Assembly (NCBI RefSeq): GCF_016587355.1
Contig: NZ_BNJF01000002.1
Location: 434,001 to 498,000, forward strand
Reading direction: 5' to 3'
From: Ktedonospora formicarum
GTDB taxonomy: Bacteria > Chloroflexota > Ktedonobacteria > Ktedonobacterales > Ktedonobacteraceae
DNA: 64,000 nucleotides
Position 1 is the stretch's first letter; each line of letters begins with the position of its first letter. Made by a program: the position numbers and the translations under genes. The notes beneath the pieces are model-generated. The model saw nothing but the letters and a program-made list of their open reading frames with translations. It made no database searches and had not been told where the DNA came from. Below, piece by piece: positions 26,702 to 36,439 of this stretch.

Positions 26702-27607
26702 ATGCGTCAATATGATGCGAGTAATCTAATCGTTCATCCTGGGAAGGAGCATGACTCCAATCTCATCGTCGAAGTTACGCCAGAGGTGGCGGGCTGGGAT
26801 TATCTGCATTTTCAAGTGCAGCGTCTTGAGACCGGCAACATGTGGTCCTTTGCCACAGAGGAACGCGAGTTGGCGCTGGTTGTCTTGAGCGGTCGTCTCC
26901 AGGTTGAGTCAAGCCGTGGTCAGTGGGCCCATATTGGGGAGCGCGAGAGCGTCTTTCAGGGCTTACCGTCCGCGCTCTACCTGCCACGCCAGACGCGTTT
27001 ACAGGTTCGGGCTGAGACAAATTGCGAGTACGCGATTATTCTGGCTCCTACTGAGCAGGATCACGCGCCACGTCTGATTACCCCACGCGATATTACAACT
27101 GAGATTCGCGGCGGCGATAACGCCACGCGACAGATCAATGGTATCATTCCTCCTGGCTTCCCCTGCCAACGCCTTGTTGTAGTAGAGGTCTACACGCCAG
27201 GTGGTAACTGGTCTAGCTATCCACCACACAAACACGATATCCATAAAGAGGGCACGGATGGAAGCGTTGTGGAAGCCGATCTTGAGGAAGTCTATTTTTA
27301 CAAGCTCGACCGTCCCGAAGGGTACGCATATCAACGTATATATACCGACCCAGAATCACCTCTGCACCGAGCGGGAAACCCCATTGATGCTCTCATCATG
27401 GCACGCGACAACGACGCTGTAATGGTTCCAGAGGGCTATCACCCGGTTGCCAGCCCTCCAGGCTATACGACATACTATCTCAACGCCCTGGCAGGCAGCG
27501 CCCAGTCTCTAGCCAACAGCGAAGATCCAAACTATGTGTGGGTAAAAGACCATTATCAGGGCCATGATCCACGTGTACCTCTTTACGAAATCACGCGCAT
27601 TATATAA
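26702..27607 (+). CDS. iolB: 5-deoxy-glucuronate isomerase
   Basis: A 301-residue two-cupin protein of the IolB family. Key segments are the N-terminal cupin (MWSFATEERELALVVLSG) and the C-terminal metal site GNWSSYPPHKHDIHKEG with its histidines and later Glu (LEEVYFYKLDRPEGYA). It turns 5-deoxy-glucuronate into 5-dehydro-2-deoxygluconate. It is the first gene of the inositol operon after the LacI regulator. AAAGGAAAGGA lies before ATG. Fifteen bases separate it from iolC. Confidence 0.92.
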   Translation: MRQYDASNLIVHPGKEHDSNLIVEVTPEVAGWDYLHFQVQRLETGNMWSFATEERELALVVLSGRLQVESSRGQWAHIGERESVFQGLPSALYLPRQTRLQVRAETNCEYAIILAPTEQDHAPRLITPRDITTEIRGGDNATRQINGIIPPGFPCQRLVVVEVYTPGGNWSSYPPHKHDIHKEGTDGSVVEADLEEVYFYKLDRPEGYAYQRIYTDPESPLHRAGNPIDALIMARDNDAVMVPEGYHPVASPPGYTTYYLNALAGSAQSLANSEDPNYVWVKDHYQGHDPRVPLYEITRII

Positions 27608-27621
27608 GACAGGAGTCAGGC

Positions 27622-28650
27622 ATGCAGGTAAACTCAACGTATGACATCATCGCGATGGGGCGATCCTCAATTGACCTTTACTCCAACGACGTTGGATCAC
27701 CATTTGTCGATATTACGAATTTCGCTGCCTATGTTGGTGGCTGCCCAACAAATATCAGCGTGGGCACGCGCCGCCTGGGGCTCAATGTGGCACTACTTAC
27801 GGCAGTAGGTGAGGATCAGGTAGGTGATTTCATTCTGCGCTTTCTTGAACGCGAAGGGGTCGAAACTCGCTTTATCCCACATAAGAAAGAGCGTCGCTCT
27901 AGCGCGGTAGTACTTGGTATAGAGCCACCTGACCGCTTCCCCCTGACGTACTATCGCGACAACTGTGCCGATATCGCGCTGACCATCGATGATGTCCTGG
28001 CAACCCCCATTGCCAGCAGTCGTGCGCTCCTGATAAGCGGTACAGGACTGAGCCAGGAGCCGAGCCGAAGCGCGACCCTCTTCGCGGCGGAAGTCGCGCG
28101 GCAGGCTGGTGTCACGGTTCTGCTCGATATCGACTTCCGCGCTGACCAGTGGCACGATCAGCGTGCCTTTGGCGTAACATTACGCTCTGCGCTACGTCTG
28201 GTAGACATCGTCCTAGGTACCGAAGACGAGATTAACGCGCTTATGCTCACGGACACGAATCAGGTACAGCTTACCCACTCCCAGATCTCTGATGCGCGTG
28301 TGAGTGGTAATACGAGCCTTGCCATCCAGGCCATGCTGGAACTTGGGCCACAGCAGGTCATCCAAAAGCGCGGGAGCGCAAGCACGCTCATTCACTCGGT
28401 CTCCAATGGTCAGCCAGCCGAGCCACTGGAAGTACCGGGGTTTCCGGTAGAGGTGCAAAATATCTTGGGCGCGGGGGATGCCTTTGCTTCAGGTATCCTC
28501 TATGGTCTGGTGAATGGCTGGGATTGGTATAAGACAGTACGCCTCGCGAACGCCTGTGGCGCGATCCTTGTTACCCGGCATGGGTGCGCGAATTTTATGC
28601 CTACCCACGATGAAGTGATGGCTTTCATTGAGGAACATGGCGGATTCTAG
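27622..28650 (+). CDS. iolC: 5-dehydro-2-deoxygluconokinase
   Basis: A 342-residue PfkB/ribokinase-type sugar kinase. It has the N-terminal GRSSIDLYSND motif typical of IolC, the central glycine region FAAYVGGCPTNISVGTRRLG, and the catalytic signature GAGDAFASGILYGL with its Asp base. It phosphorylates 5-dehydro-2-deoxygluconate at C6. AGGAG lies upstream; the gene is 19 bases before iolD, with no terminator. Confidence 0.92.
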   Translation: MQVNSTYDIIAMGRSSIDLYSNDVGSPFVDITNFAAYVGGCPTNISVGTRRLGLNVALLTAVGEDQVGDFILRFLEREGVETRFIPHKKERRSSAVVLGIEPPDRFPLTYYRDNCADIALTIDDVLATPIASSRALLISGTGLSQEPSRSATLFAAEVARQAGVTVLLDIDFRADQWHDQRAFGVTLRSALRLVDIVLGTEDEINALMLTDTNQVQLTHSQISDARVSGNTSLAIQAMLELGPQQVIQKRGSASTLIHSVSNGQPAEPLEVPGFPVEVQNILGAGDAFASGILYGLVNGWDWYKTVRLANACGAILVTRHGCANFMPTHDEVMAFIEEHGGF

Positions 28651-28669
28651 GAGAAGTAGAAAGGATATC

Positions 28670-30550
28670 ATGAGTAAGCTGACAACGATGACGATGGCCC
28701 AGGCCCTTGTTGCCTTTCTCAAAAATCAGTATGTTGAGCGCGATGGCATTGAGAGGCCCTTCTTCGCTGGCTGTTTCGGCATTTTCGGTCATGGCAACAT
28801 CGCCGGAATGGGTCAGGCTTTACAGCAAATGCCCGATTTTCGTTACTATCAGTCACGCAATGAGCAGGCCATGGTGCATGCCGCTACGGCCTATGCCAAG
28901 ACAAAGAATCGGTTGCAAACGTTTGCCTGCACTTCATCTATTGGCCCTGGTGCCACCAATATGCTCACGGGAGCCGCGACCGCGACCATAAATCGACTGC
29001 CCGTGTTACTATTACCCGGCGATATCTTCGCGCGCCGCAATGTTGCTCCTGTACTACAGCAGCTTGAGTCCGAACACTCGCAGGATATATCGGTCAACGA
29101 TTGCTTTAAGCCTGTGAGTCGCTACTGGGATCGCATTAGTCGACCAGAGCAACTTCTGACAGCGCTGCCAGAAACACTACGTGTATTAAGCAGTCCAGTA
29201 GAGACCGGAGCGGTCACGCTGGCACTCCCACAAGATGTACAGACAGAAGCGTATGCCTATCCATCCGAGTTCTTTCAGCACCGCGTATGGCATATTGCAC
29301 GCAACCGTCCAGACCGCCGCGCGCTAGAACAGGCCGCCGCCTGGATTCGAGCCAGCAAACGCCCTCTGATTATCGCAGGTGGAGGAGTAATTTATGCAGA
29401 AGCAACCGAGCTTCTGCGCGCTTTCGTCGAGCAGACCGGCATACCGGTAGGCGAAACCATGGCTGGCAAGGGAAGCCTGCGCTACGATCATCCCCTGAAT
29501 CTTGGCGCGATAGGTGCTACCGGTACATTCGCGGCTAACCGCATCGCCCGCGAAGCCGATCTTGTGATTGGCATCGGTACGCGCTATAGCGACTTCACAA
29601 CCGCCTCCAAGACGGCCTTTCAGCACGAAGATGTACGCTTCATTAATATCAATGTCGCTAGCTTCGACGCCTTCAAACATCATGCGTGCCCCTTGGTTGG
29701 AGACGCACGCGAGACACTAGAAGAGCTTCAGACGCTCCTGAGTGACTACACCGTTGCCGCCGAATATCGCGAGCAGGCTGAAGCACTGCATACGGCCTGG
29801 AATAGTGAGGTTTCCAGGATATATGAAATCTGCCATGAGCCGCTCCCCTCGCAGGGTGAGCTTATTGGGGCCGTCAACGAATTGAGTTCGCCCGATGCCA
29901 TCATGGTCTGCGCGGCAGGTAGCCTGCCTGGAGACCTGCATAAACTCTGGCGCACGCGCCATCCTAAAAACTATCATCTCGAATATGGCAATAGCTGCAT
30001 GGGCTACGAGATTGCAGGTGGGCTGGGCATCAAAATGGCAGAACCTGAACGTGATGTCTATGTCATGGTAGGGGATGGCTCCTACCTCATGATGAATAGC
30101 GAGATCGTCACCTCGATTCAGGAGAACTACAAGCTCATCATTGTGCTACTCGACAACAACGGTTTCAAGAGCATTGGTAGCCTGAGCAGGTCGCTGGGTC
30201 AGGACGGCTTCGGCACACGCTATGTGTATCCCACCAACAACCTCTTACCTGGAGATGAGCAAGGGAATGATGTCCATACCCTGCCGGTCGATCTAGCATC
30301 CAACGCACGCAGTCTGGGAGCACATGTTATCTCCTGTACCAGCCATGCCGAGTTCACCGCTGCACTCGAAAGTGCAAAAACGACTGATCGTACAACTGTC
30401 ATCTATACTCAGAACGACCGCTATGAGGAAGTTCCAGGCTATGAAAGCTGGTGGGATGTACCAATCGCGGAAGTCAGTACCAAAGAGGAAGTGGTGACAG
30501 CCCGTACACACTGGGAAGCCAAGCGCCAGCAGGAACGCTATTTCCTGTAA
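28670..30550 (+). CDS. iolD: 3D-(3,5/4)-trihydroxycyclohexane-1,2-dione hydrolase
   Basis: A 626-residue TPP-dependent hydrolase. The N-terminal part has the activating Glu region YQSRNEQAMVHAATAYAK and the motif CTSSIGPGATNM; the C-terminal TPP/Mg site is MVGDGSYLMMNSEIV with the N-N pair (LLDNNGFKSIG). IolD opens the ring of the inositol-derived trione to 5-deoxy-glucuronate. ATG 28670 follows AAAGGA; the frame is open upstream to 28628 but that overlaps iolC. Confidence 0.93.
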   Translation: MSKLTTMTMAQALVAFLKNQYVERDGIERPFFAGCFGIFGHGNIAGMGQALQQMPDFRYYQSRNEQAMVHAATAYAKTKNRLQTFACTSSIGPGATNMLTGAATATINRLPVLLLPGDIFARRNVAPVLQQLESEHSQDISVNDCFKPVSRYWDRISRPEQLLTALPETLRVLSSPVETGAVTLALPQDVQTEAYAYPSEFFQHRVWHIARNRPDRRALEQAAAWIRASKRPLIIAGGGVIYAEATELLRAFVEQTGIPVGETMAGKGSLRYDHPLNLGAIGATGTFAANRIAREADLVIGIGTRYSDFTTASKTAFQHEDVRFININVASFDAFKHHACPLVGDARETLEELQTLLSDYTVAAEYREQAEALHTAWNSEVSRIYEICHEPLPSQGELIGAVNELSSPDAIMVCAAGSLPGDLHKLWRTRHPKNYHLEYGNSCMGYEIAGGLGIKMAEPERDVYVMVGDGSYLMMNSEIVTSIQENYKLIIVLLDNNGFKSIGSLSRSLGQDGFGTRYVYPTNNLLPGDEQGNDVHTLPVDLASNARSLGAHVISCTSHAEFTAALESAKTTDRTTVIYTQNDRYEEVPGYESWWDVPIAEVSTKEEVVTARTHWEAKRQQERYFL

Positions 30551-30590
30551 TACGCTTTTTATTTATGACGCAACGTAATGAAGGAGAGCT

Positions 30591-32069
30591 ATGACACAGC
30601 CTCATCAACTCATGAACTATATTGCTGGTCAATGGACCGGCTCGCAAGGTACCGAATATATCCCTGTACATAATCCCGCCACGAATGAGATCATGGCCCA
30701 TGTGCCACTCTCGACAACCAATGACGTTGATGCCGCCGCGCAGGCAGCCCAGAAGGCTTTCGATGGCTGGCGACGTACACCAGCAACTACGCGCATTCAA
30801 TACCTTTTCAAATTCAAACATCTACTAGAAGAGCATGCCGACGAGATTGCGCGCCTGACAACGCAGGAGTGCGGCAAAACACTCGCGGAGGCGCGAGGCG
30901 AGCTATTGCGCGGTATCGAAAATGTGGAGGTAGCCACAGGCATCCCTTCGCTTATGCAGGGTTACAACCTTGAGGATATCGCCTCTGGCATCGATGAGCA
31001 TATGTTGCGCCAGCCTGTCGGCGTAGTAGCCGCCATCACCCCCTTCAACTTTCCTGGTATGATTCCGCTCTGGTTCTTACCCTACGCTATCGCCTGTGGC
31101 AACTGCTTTATCCTCAAGCCATCGGAGAAGGTTCCTCTCACGATGATGCGCGTCTTTGAACTGATTGACCAGTTGGGCCTGCCGCCCGGTGTCGTCAGCA
31201 TGGTCAATGGTGGCAAAGAGACTGTTGACGCCTTGCTCGACCATCCGTTGATTCGCGCTATCTCATTTGTTGGCTCCACACCTGTAGCCAGATATATTTA
31301 TGGTCGGGCGGCGGCCAACGGGAAACGCGCCCAATGCCAGGGCGGCGCGAAGAATACTGTGATTGTGCTTCCCGATGCAGACATGGAAATGACTACGCGC
31401 ATTATTACCGATTCCTCCTTCGGTTGCGCTGGTCAACGCTGCCTGGCTACTTCGGTCGCGATTACGGTAGGGGAAGCGAAAAAGGAGTTCCGCGAGCGCA
31501 TGTCAGAGGCCGCGCTAAAGCGGAACGTAGGCTATGGTCTGGACCCAGAAGTCGAAATGGGAGCCGTCATTACCCCTGAAAGCAAGCAACGTATCGAATC
31601 ACTTATCCAGCAAGGTGTTAGCGAGGGTGCGGACTTGCTTGTGGATGGACGCGATACATCGATCAAGGGCTATGAGCACGGCTATTTCGTGCGTCCAACC
31701 CTGCTCGACAATCTCGCCCCCCAGAGCGATCTGGCACGAACCGAGATCTTCGGTCCCGTGCTCAGTCTGGGACATGTCCAGGATCTTGACGCCGCCATCG
31801 AGATGCTCAACGCCTCTCCCTATGGCAACATGGCCTGCCTGTTTACCAGTAGCGGCGCTGCGGCCCGCAAGTTCCGCTATGAGGTACGCGCTGGCAATAT
31901 TGGCATCAACGTAGGCGTCGCCGCTCCTATGGCATTCTTCCCCTTCACAGGCTGGAAGGATAGCTTCTTCGGTGATATGCACGCCCAGGGACGCGATGCC
32001 ATCGAGTTCTATACCGAGAAGAAGGTTGTCGTCGAGCGCTGGCCCCGTGAGTGGTCACGCACATTCTAG
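30591..32069 (+). CDS. iolA: methylmalonate/malonate-semialdehyde dehydrogenase
   Basis: A 492-residue CoA-acylating aldehyde dehydrogenase. The NAD segment (GVVAAITPFNFPGMIPLWF), the catalytic cysteine in FGCAGQRCLATSVA, and EIFGPVLSL are intact. The change of the usual ELGGK segment to CQGGAKN is normal for MmsA/IolA. It makes acetyl-CoA and CO2 from malonate semialdehyde, the last step of inositol breakdown. AAGGAG lies before ATG. A strong hairpin follows, splitting the operon into two blocks. Confidence 0.92.
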   Translation: MTQPHQLMNYIAGQWTGSQGTEYIPVHNPATNEIMAHVPLSTTNDVDAAAQAAQKAFDGWRRTPATTRIQYLFKFKHLLEEHADEIARLTTQECGKTLAEARGELLRGIENVEVATGIPSLMQGYNLEDIASGIDEHMLRQPVGVVAAITPFNFPGMIPLWFLPYAIACGNCFILKPSEKVPLTMMRVFELIDQLGLPPGVVSMVNGGKETVDALLDHPLIRAISFVGSTPVARYIYGRAAANGKRAQCQGGAKNTVIVLPDADMEMTTRIITDSSFGCAGQRCLATSVAITVGEAKKEFRERMSEAALKRNVGYGLDPEVEMGAVITPESKQRIESLIQQGVSEGADLLVDGRDTSIKGYEHGYFVRPTLLDNLAPQSDLARTEIFGPVLSLGHVQDLDAAIEMLNASPYGNMACLFTSSGAAARKFRYEVRAGNIGINVGVAAPMAFFPFTGWKDSFFGDMHAQGRDAIEFYTEKKVVVERWPREWSRTF

Positions 32070-32071
32070 CG

Positions 32072-32160
32072 TTAATGCCCCATTCGACAATCGAATGGGG
32101 CATTAATGAAATCTTATGCGAAAGCCAATGTCGCGGACGAACTCAGATTTTCGCATAAGA
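32072..32160 (+). promoter_or_regulatory. two stacked hairpins within the iol operon
   Basis: First, 32072-32087 pairs perfectly with 32091-32106 around CAA. Second, TCTTATGCGAAA (32112-32123) pairs with TTTCGCATAAGA (32149-32160). Both lie in the 115-base gap between iolA and the iolE-like gene. The first resembles a terminator without a U run; the pair may tune expression of the distal genes or mark RNA processing. Confidence 0.6.
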
Positions 32161-32184
32161 AGTAAGCAAGGTAGAGAAAACAGC

Positions 32185-33117
32185 ATGAACAACATACGAA
32201 TCGCGAATGCTCCTTGCTCATGGGGAGCGCTGGAATTTGATGGTTTGCCAGGCGAGACCATCGGCTATACACAGATGCTCAACGAATTGCGCGCTACCGG
32301 CTATGCCGGAACCGAGCTTGGCGATTGGGGCTATATGCCTACCGATGCGGTACAACTGAAGACTGAGTTACAACAACGCGGCTTGAGCATGCTCGGTGCC
32401 TTCGTTCCTGTAGGGCTGAAAGACGAGAACAACCATGCTACCGGCGAAGCCGAAGCCCTCCGAGTAGCACGCCTGCTGACCGCTGTCGCGAAGTCGACCG
32501 AACAGTTGCCCTATCTTATCCTCGCCGACGCCAATGGCACAGTACCAGAGCGTACGCTCAACGCCGGGCGCATCACCGATAGCATGGAGCTGAGCGCGAC
32601 GGAGTGGAGCACGTTCGCTCGCGGAGCCGAGCGCATCGCGCGTAGGGTCCATGAAGAAACTGGCCTGCAAACGGCTTTCCATCATCACTGCGCGGGCTTC
32701 GTCGAGACGCCACAAGAGATTGAGCGCCTGCTGGATTTGACCGATCCAAGCCTCCTGGGGCTGGTCTTCGATACGGGCCATTATCTCTATGGAACCGGAG
32801 AACTTGATGGTCAGCACGTACTTGAAGGACTTGAACATTTTAAAGAGCGCATCTTGCACGTACACTTCAAAGACTTTCATCCCTCAACAGCCCTTCAGGC
32901 ACGCGCCGAAGGTTGGGATTACTTTACGGCGGTTCGTAAAGGCATATTTTGTGAACTAGGAAAGGGCAGTGTCCCCTTCCCGAGCGTGAAGGACTGGCTA
33001 GGCAAGCGCGGCTATGACGGCTGGATAGTCGTAGAGCAGGACGTTCTGCCCGGTATGGGTAGCCCGGCGGAGAGCGCGCAGCGCAATCGTACGTATCTAG
33101 AGGCTATTGGACTGTAA
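32185..33117 (+). CDS. iolE: IolE-like 2-keto-myo-inositol dehydratase (TIM-barrel)
   Basis: A 310-residue sugar-isomerase-like TIM barrel. The N-terminal segment IANAPCSWGALEFDG is a known form in actinobacterial inosose dehydratases. Metal ligands probably lie in AFHHHCAGFVET, GLVFDTGHYLYG, HVHFKDFH and VVEQDVLPG. It would dehydrate 2-keto-myo-inositol to the trione, the missing step between iolG and iolD here. IolH or IolI-type isomerases are the alternative. ATG 32185 is chosen over 32116, which overlaps the hairpin region. Confidence 0.78.
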   Translation: MNNIRIANAPCSWGALEFDGLPGETIGYTQMLNELRATGYAGTELGDWGYMPTDAVQLKTELQQRGLSMLGAFVPVGLKDENNHATGEAEALRVARLLTAVAKSTEQLPYLILADANGTVPERTLNAGRITDSMELSATEWSTFARGAERIARRVHEETGLQTAFHHHCAGFVETPQEIERLLDLTDPSLLGLVFDTGHYLYGTGELDGQHVLEGLEHFKERILHVHFKDFHPSTALQARAEGWDYFTAVRKGIFCELGKGSVPFPSVKDWLGKRGYDGWIVVEQDVLPGMGSPAESAQRNRTYLEAIGL

Positions 33118-33135
33118 TAGAGAAAAGGAAATCAT

Positions 33136-34155
33136 ATGCCACTAGATACTTTAAATATTGGCTTAATCGGCACCGGACGCATCGGGTCTATACATGCTGA
33201 ACACCTGAGTAGGCGCATACCCAAGGCCAACCTGCTCATGGTAGCCGATGCTAACGAAAACTCAGCCAGGGAATGCGCTCAACGCCTGGCAATCTCACAG
33301 GCGACGCAGGATTATCACGCCATTCTGGAGAACCCTGAGATCCAGGCCGTGGTTATCTGCTCACCAACTGCCACGCATTCTCACATTATTCAAGAGGCAG
33401 CCAAGGCAGGCAAACATATTTTTTGCGAGAAGCCTATCGCCCTCAACCTTCACTCTATAGACGAAGCCATAGCGACGGTAAAAGAGAACGACGTTAAATT
33501 ACAAATCGGCTTTAACCGGCGCTTTGACTCCAATTTTCGCCGCGTGCGCCAGGCCATTGAGCAGCAAGAAATTGGCATCCCTCACATACTCAACATTACT
33601 AGCCGCGATCCAGGATTACCGCCACTTGACTATCTTCGTACCTCGGGCGGGCTGTTCCTCGACATGATGATCCACGACTTCGATATGGCTCGCTTTCTGA
33701 TTGATAGCGAGGTCGAGGAGGTCTTCACGATGGCCGGCATTATGCACGATCCTGCCCTTGAAGAGCTTGGAGATGTGGATACGGCAGTGGTCATGTTGCG
33801 CTTCGCCAATGGCGTCATCGCGACCATCAATAATAGTCGTTATGCCGCATATGGCTATGATCAGCGCGTCGAACTCCTGGGAAGCTCGGGAGCAATTAGC
33901 ATCGACAACAATTATCCGAACGCCGCCGTTATCAGCGATGCGCATAGTGTCCGACGCGACCTGCCACTACATTTCTTCCTTGAACGCTATAATGAAAGCT
34001 TCTTACGCGAGATGGAAGTTTTTATCGAGGCCGTATTGCTTGACCAGCCTGTACCTGTGGATGAGCAGGATGGACGCGCCCCGGTAGTTATGGCACTGGC
34101 AGCACGCCGCTCGCTAGACGAACGACGCCCGATCCGTCCAGGCGAAATGAGGTAG
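33136..34155 (+). CDS. iolG: inositol 2-dehydrogenase
   Basis: A 339-residue Gfo/Idh/MocA oxidoreductase. The N-terminal Rossmann motif is GLIGTGRIG, the EKPIAL motif carries the catalytic lysine, and the active-site DMMIHDFDM holds the Asp and His of inositol dehydrogenases. It oxidises myo-inositol to 2-keto-myo-inositol with NAD. AAAGGA precedes ATG. It is 18 bases after the iolE-like gene and 10 bases before the aldolase, as one transcript. Confidence 0.9.
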   Translation: MPLDTLNIGLIGTGRIGSIHAEHLSRRIPKANLLMVADANENSARECAQRLAISQATQDYHAILENPEIQAVVICSPTATHSHIIQEAAKAGKHIFCEKPIALNLHSIDEAIATVKENDVKLQIGFNRRFDSNFRRVRQAIEQQEIGIPHILNITSRDPGLPPLDYLRTSGGLFLDMMIHDFDMARFLIDSEVEEVFTMAGIMHDPALEELGDVDTAVVMLRFANGVIATINNSRYAAYGYDQRVELLGSSGAISIDNNYPNAAVISDAHSVRRDLPLHFFLERYNESFLREMEVFIEAVLLDQPVPVDEQDGRAPVVMALAARRSLDERRPIRPGEMR

Positions 34156-34165
34156 AGGAAAATAG

Positions 34166-35173
34166 ATGAAGCTCAAAATAAGCAAAGGCAAATATGAACG
34201 GCTCAAAACGTGCGCCGATGAGCGCGGCATTATCGCTGCGCTGGCGGTCGATCATCGTCAGAATCTCCTACACGCAATTGCGTCAGCACGCGGGTCCGAG
34301 GCCACATCCGATGATCTATCGACCTTTAAGACAACCGTGGCAAATGTCTTAGCACCATATGCAAGCGCCCTGCTATTAGATCCCGACCATAATCTGAGAT
34401 TTAAGAGCGAACACGAATACAGCCCATCGATCATGCTTGCCTATGAACAATCAAGCTATGATCACGGAGCCGGAGACAGGTTGCCCGATCTTCTTCCAGA
34501 GTGGAGCGTACGTCGTCTGGTTGAAGCAGGAGCCCAGGCTATCAAGATCCTCCTCTACTATAATCCTTTTGACGCAGGGCGCGTCAATGTCATCAAACAA
34601 GTCTATGTTGAGCGTATAGGAGCCGAATGCGCTGCGCTAGAGGTGCCATTCTTCCTTGAGCCACTGGTCTACGATAAAACGATAGGAGACGCACAAGGGC
34701 TAGCCTTCGCGCGAAGGAAGCCAGACTATGTGGCTCGGACGATGGACGAGTTTTCGCGACCCCGGTATGGTGTGGACATACTTAAAGTTGAATTACCTAT
34801 CAACCCCGCCTTTGTCGCGGATACGCGGGCCTTTAATGGGACACAGGCAGCCTATACGCGTCAGGAAGCGCTCACGCTACTACGCGAAACAGCCAGAGTC
34901 ACCTCGCTCCCCTTCATCTACTTGAGCGCGGGTGCCAGCAACGAGGTATTCTGTGAAATGCTGGAACTGGCAGCAGAAGCGGGAGCGCAATTCGCGGGAG
35001 TGCTGTGTGGGCGCGCGACCTGGCAGCAAGGCATCCAGATATACGCTCGCCAGGGCGTTCAAGCGCTAGAGGACTGGCTCACCGTCCACGGGACCAACAA
35101 CATTCAGAGCATCAATCGCGTGCTGAGCACAAGCGCCGTCCCCTGGTGGCAAAGCTACGACCTCTCAGCCTGA
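34166..35173 (+). CDS. LacD-type class I aldolase, probable DKG-6-phosphate aldolase of the pathway
   Basis: A 335-residue aldolase of the tagatose-1,6-bisphosphate aldolase (LacD) type. The Schiff-base lysine is in VDILKVELP, and AALAVDHRQNLLH and LSAGASNEVFCEMLELA match the family. In Bacillus, IolJ (a class II FBA-type enzyme) splits 2-deoxy-5-keto-gluconate-6-phosphate to DHAP and malonate semialdehyde; no IolJ is in this operon, so this protein is the natural candidate for that step. It is the last gene, followed by a hairpin. Confidence 0.85.
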   Translation: MKLKISKGKYERLKTCADERGIIAALAVDHRQNLLHAIASARGSEATSDDLSTFKTTVANVLAPYASALLLDPDHNLRFKSEHEYSPSIMLAYEQSSYDHGAGDRLPDLLPEWSVRRLVEAGAQAIKILLYYNPFDAGRVNVIKQVYVERIGAECAALEVPFFLEPLVYDKTIGDAQGLAFARRKPDYVARTMDEFSRPRYGVDILKVELPINPAFVADTRAFNGTQAAYTRQEALTLLRETARVTSLPFIYLSAGASNEVFCEMLELAAEAGAQFAGVLCGRATWQQGIQIYARQGVQALEDWLTVHGTNNIQSINRVLSTSAVPWWQSYDLSA

Positions 35174-35180
35174 GGCGATA

Positions 35181-35226
35181 CCTCTGTGCATGCCACCCGT
35201 CAACACGCGGACCGCATGCACAGAGG
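35181..35226. terminator. 13-bp stem hairpin ending the iol operon
   Basis: CCTCTGTGCATGC (35181-35193) pairs perfectly with GCATGCACAGAGG (35214-35226). It lies eight bases past the aldolase stop and before the convergent MFS gene, so it can serve both strands. Confidence 0.65.
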
Positions 35227-35239
35227 AGTGCGCCTCCCC

Positions 35240-36439
35240 TTATTCACGTACCTGGGGAGATTCACGCGATATCAGAAAAAGTAGACCGACAACAGAGGCT
35301 GCGCAAATTGCCGCCGCAACCAGAAACATGCCGCTGCCATGCAGCCGCTCATAGAGTATGCCAAATACATTATTGCTGATCCAGGTACCAAATCCAAAAC
35401 TTGTGCCATATAACAACGTTTGTCCAGTTGTGCGCATATGCATAGGTACTCGCCTATCGATATATGTGACGGCTGCGACATAAAAGCTAGCAAATGAAAT
35501 ACCATGGAGCAATGTAAAGACGAACAGCACCTTATAGTCTGTAAAGAACGCGTAGCCCAACCAACGTACCACCGCCACACTCAGGCCGATCAGGAGCAGC
35601 CATTGCACCCCCAGGCGCTTCATCAAGAAGCCAGAAAACACCATCAGTGGTAACTCGCTCAGGCTTGCCATGCCCGATGCCAGGCCAATTTGGGCAGTGC
35701 TTACACCCAGGCTACGTAAGTAGAGGCCAAAAAAGGTATTGTAGGCCGCAAAGGTGCCATAACCAATCATACAGAGCAGCAAGAACAGAAGCAACTTGCG
35801 ATCGCGCAGGAGTACCACTAATTCGCGTCCTTTCAGTTTTGCCACACTGGTTTTGCTTTGACTAGGAACAAAAAAACTGGCGAGGAGTGGAGCACAAAAT
35901 ACACCTCCCAGGAGCAAGAATAGAGAGGCAATACCAACCGCGTTTAGTATGCTACCCGCGATAATAGCCACGATAAGAAATCCCGCTGAGCCATAGACCC
36001 GAATTGCCCCATAGCTCCCTCCCCACTGTTCGATCCAATGGAGTGAAATAGCGTCCGCTAACGGTATAACCGGACTCAGCGAAATTGCCAGCAGGCAAAT
36101 AAAGATCAAGAGCGCGACAAAGGAATGACCCAGCAACCAGATAAAAAGTGAAGTGATGACAGCACCCAATAGCGCCGCCGATAACAAACGCTTACGCCAG
36201 CCATAGTGATCACTAAGCCACCCCCATACTGGCGGCATCACTACGCCTGCCAGGGGAAATATTGAGGCGATTAATCCTATCTGTGTGCCGGAGAGACCAA
36301 CAGCGCCCAGGTAGAGGCTAAGATAGGGTAGATACACGCCCATCGCAGAAAAGTAACCAAGATAGAAGAGTTTCATGCTCCAGGGTCCAGAGAACATATT
36401 GGAGAATCGGTTCCCTGACAGAGCCAGTTTGTTGGACAT
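35240..36439 (-). CDS. MFS transporter (LacY/NupG-like)
   Basis: A 399-residue protein with 12 predicted membrane helices. Conserved loop residues are visible (WGWLSDHYGWRKR after helix 2 and the second-half counterpart FLMKRLGVQWLL). It belongs to the MFS_1-like group with nucleoside and phenylpropionate permeases; the substrate is not clear. ATG 36439 is chosen over 36481 as it removes an odd leader and has GGGAAAG upstream. The gene is convergent with the iol operon, so it could import inositol or release products, a guess. Confidence 0.8.
   Translation of the reverse strand: MSNKLALSGNRFSNMFSGPWSMKLFYLGYFSAMGVYLPYLSLYLGAVGLSGTQIGLIASIFPLAGVVMPPVWGWLSDHYGWRKRLLSAALLGAVITSLFIWLLGHSFVALLIFICLLAISLSPVIPLADAISLHWIEQWGGSYGAIRVYGSAGFLIVAIIAGSILNAVGIASLFLLLGGVFCAPLLASFFVPSQSKTSVAKLKGRELVVLLRDRKLLLFLLLCMIGYGTFAAYNTFFGLYLRSLGVSTAQIGLASGMASLSELPLMVFSGFLMKRLGVQWLLLIGLSVAVVRWLGYAFFTDYKVLFVFTLLHGISFASFYVAAVTYIDRRVPMHMRTTGQTLLYGTSFGFGTWISNNVFGILYERLHGSGMFLVAAAICAASVVGLLFLISRESPQVRE

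Noticed and set aside
32116..32184. Upstream extension of the iolE-like gene
   Set aside because: The extra 23 residues lie in the hairpin region and do not match the family N-terminus, which starts at 32185.
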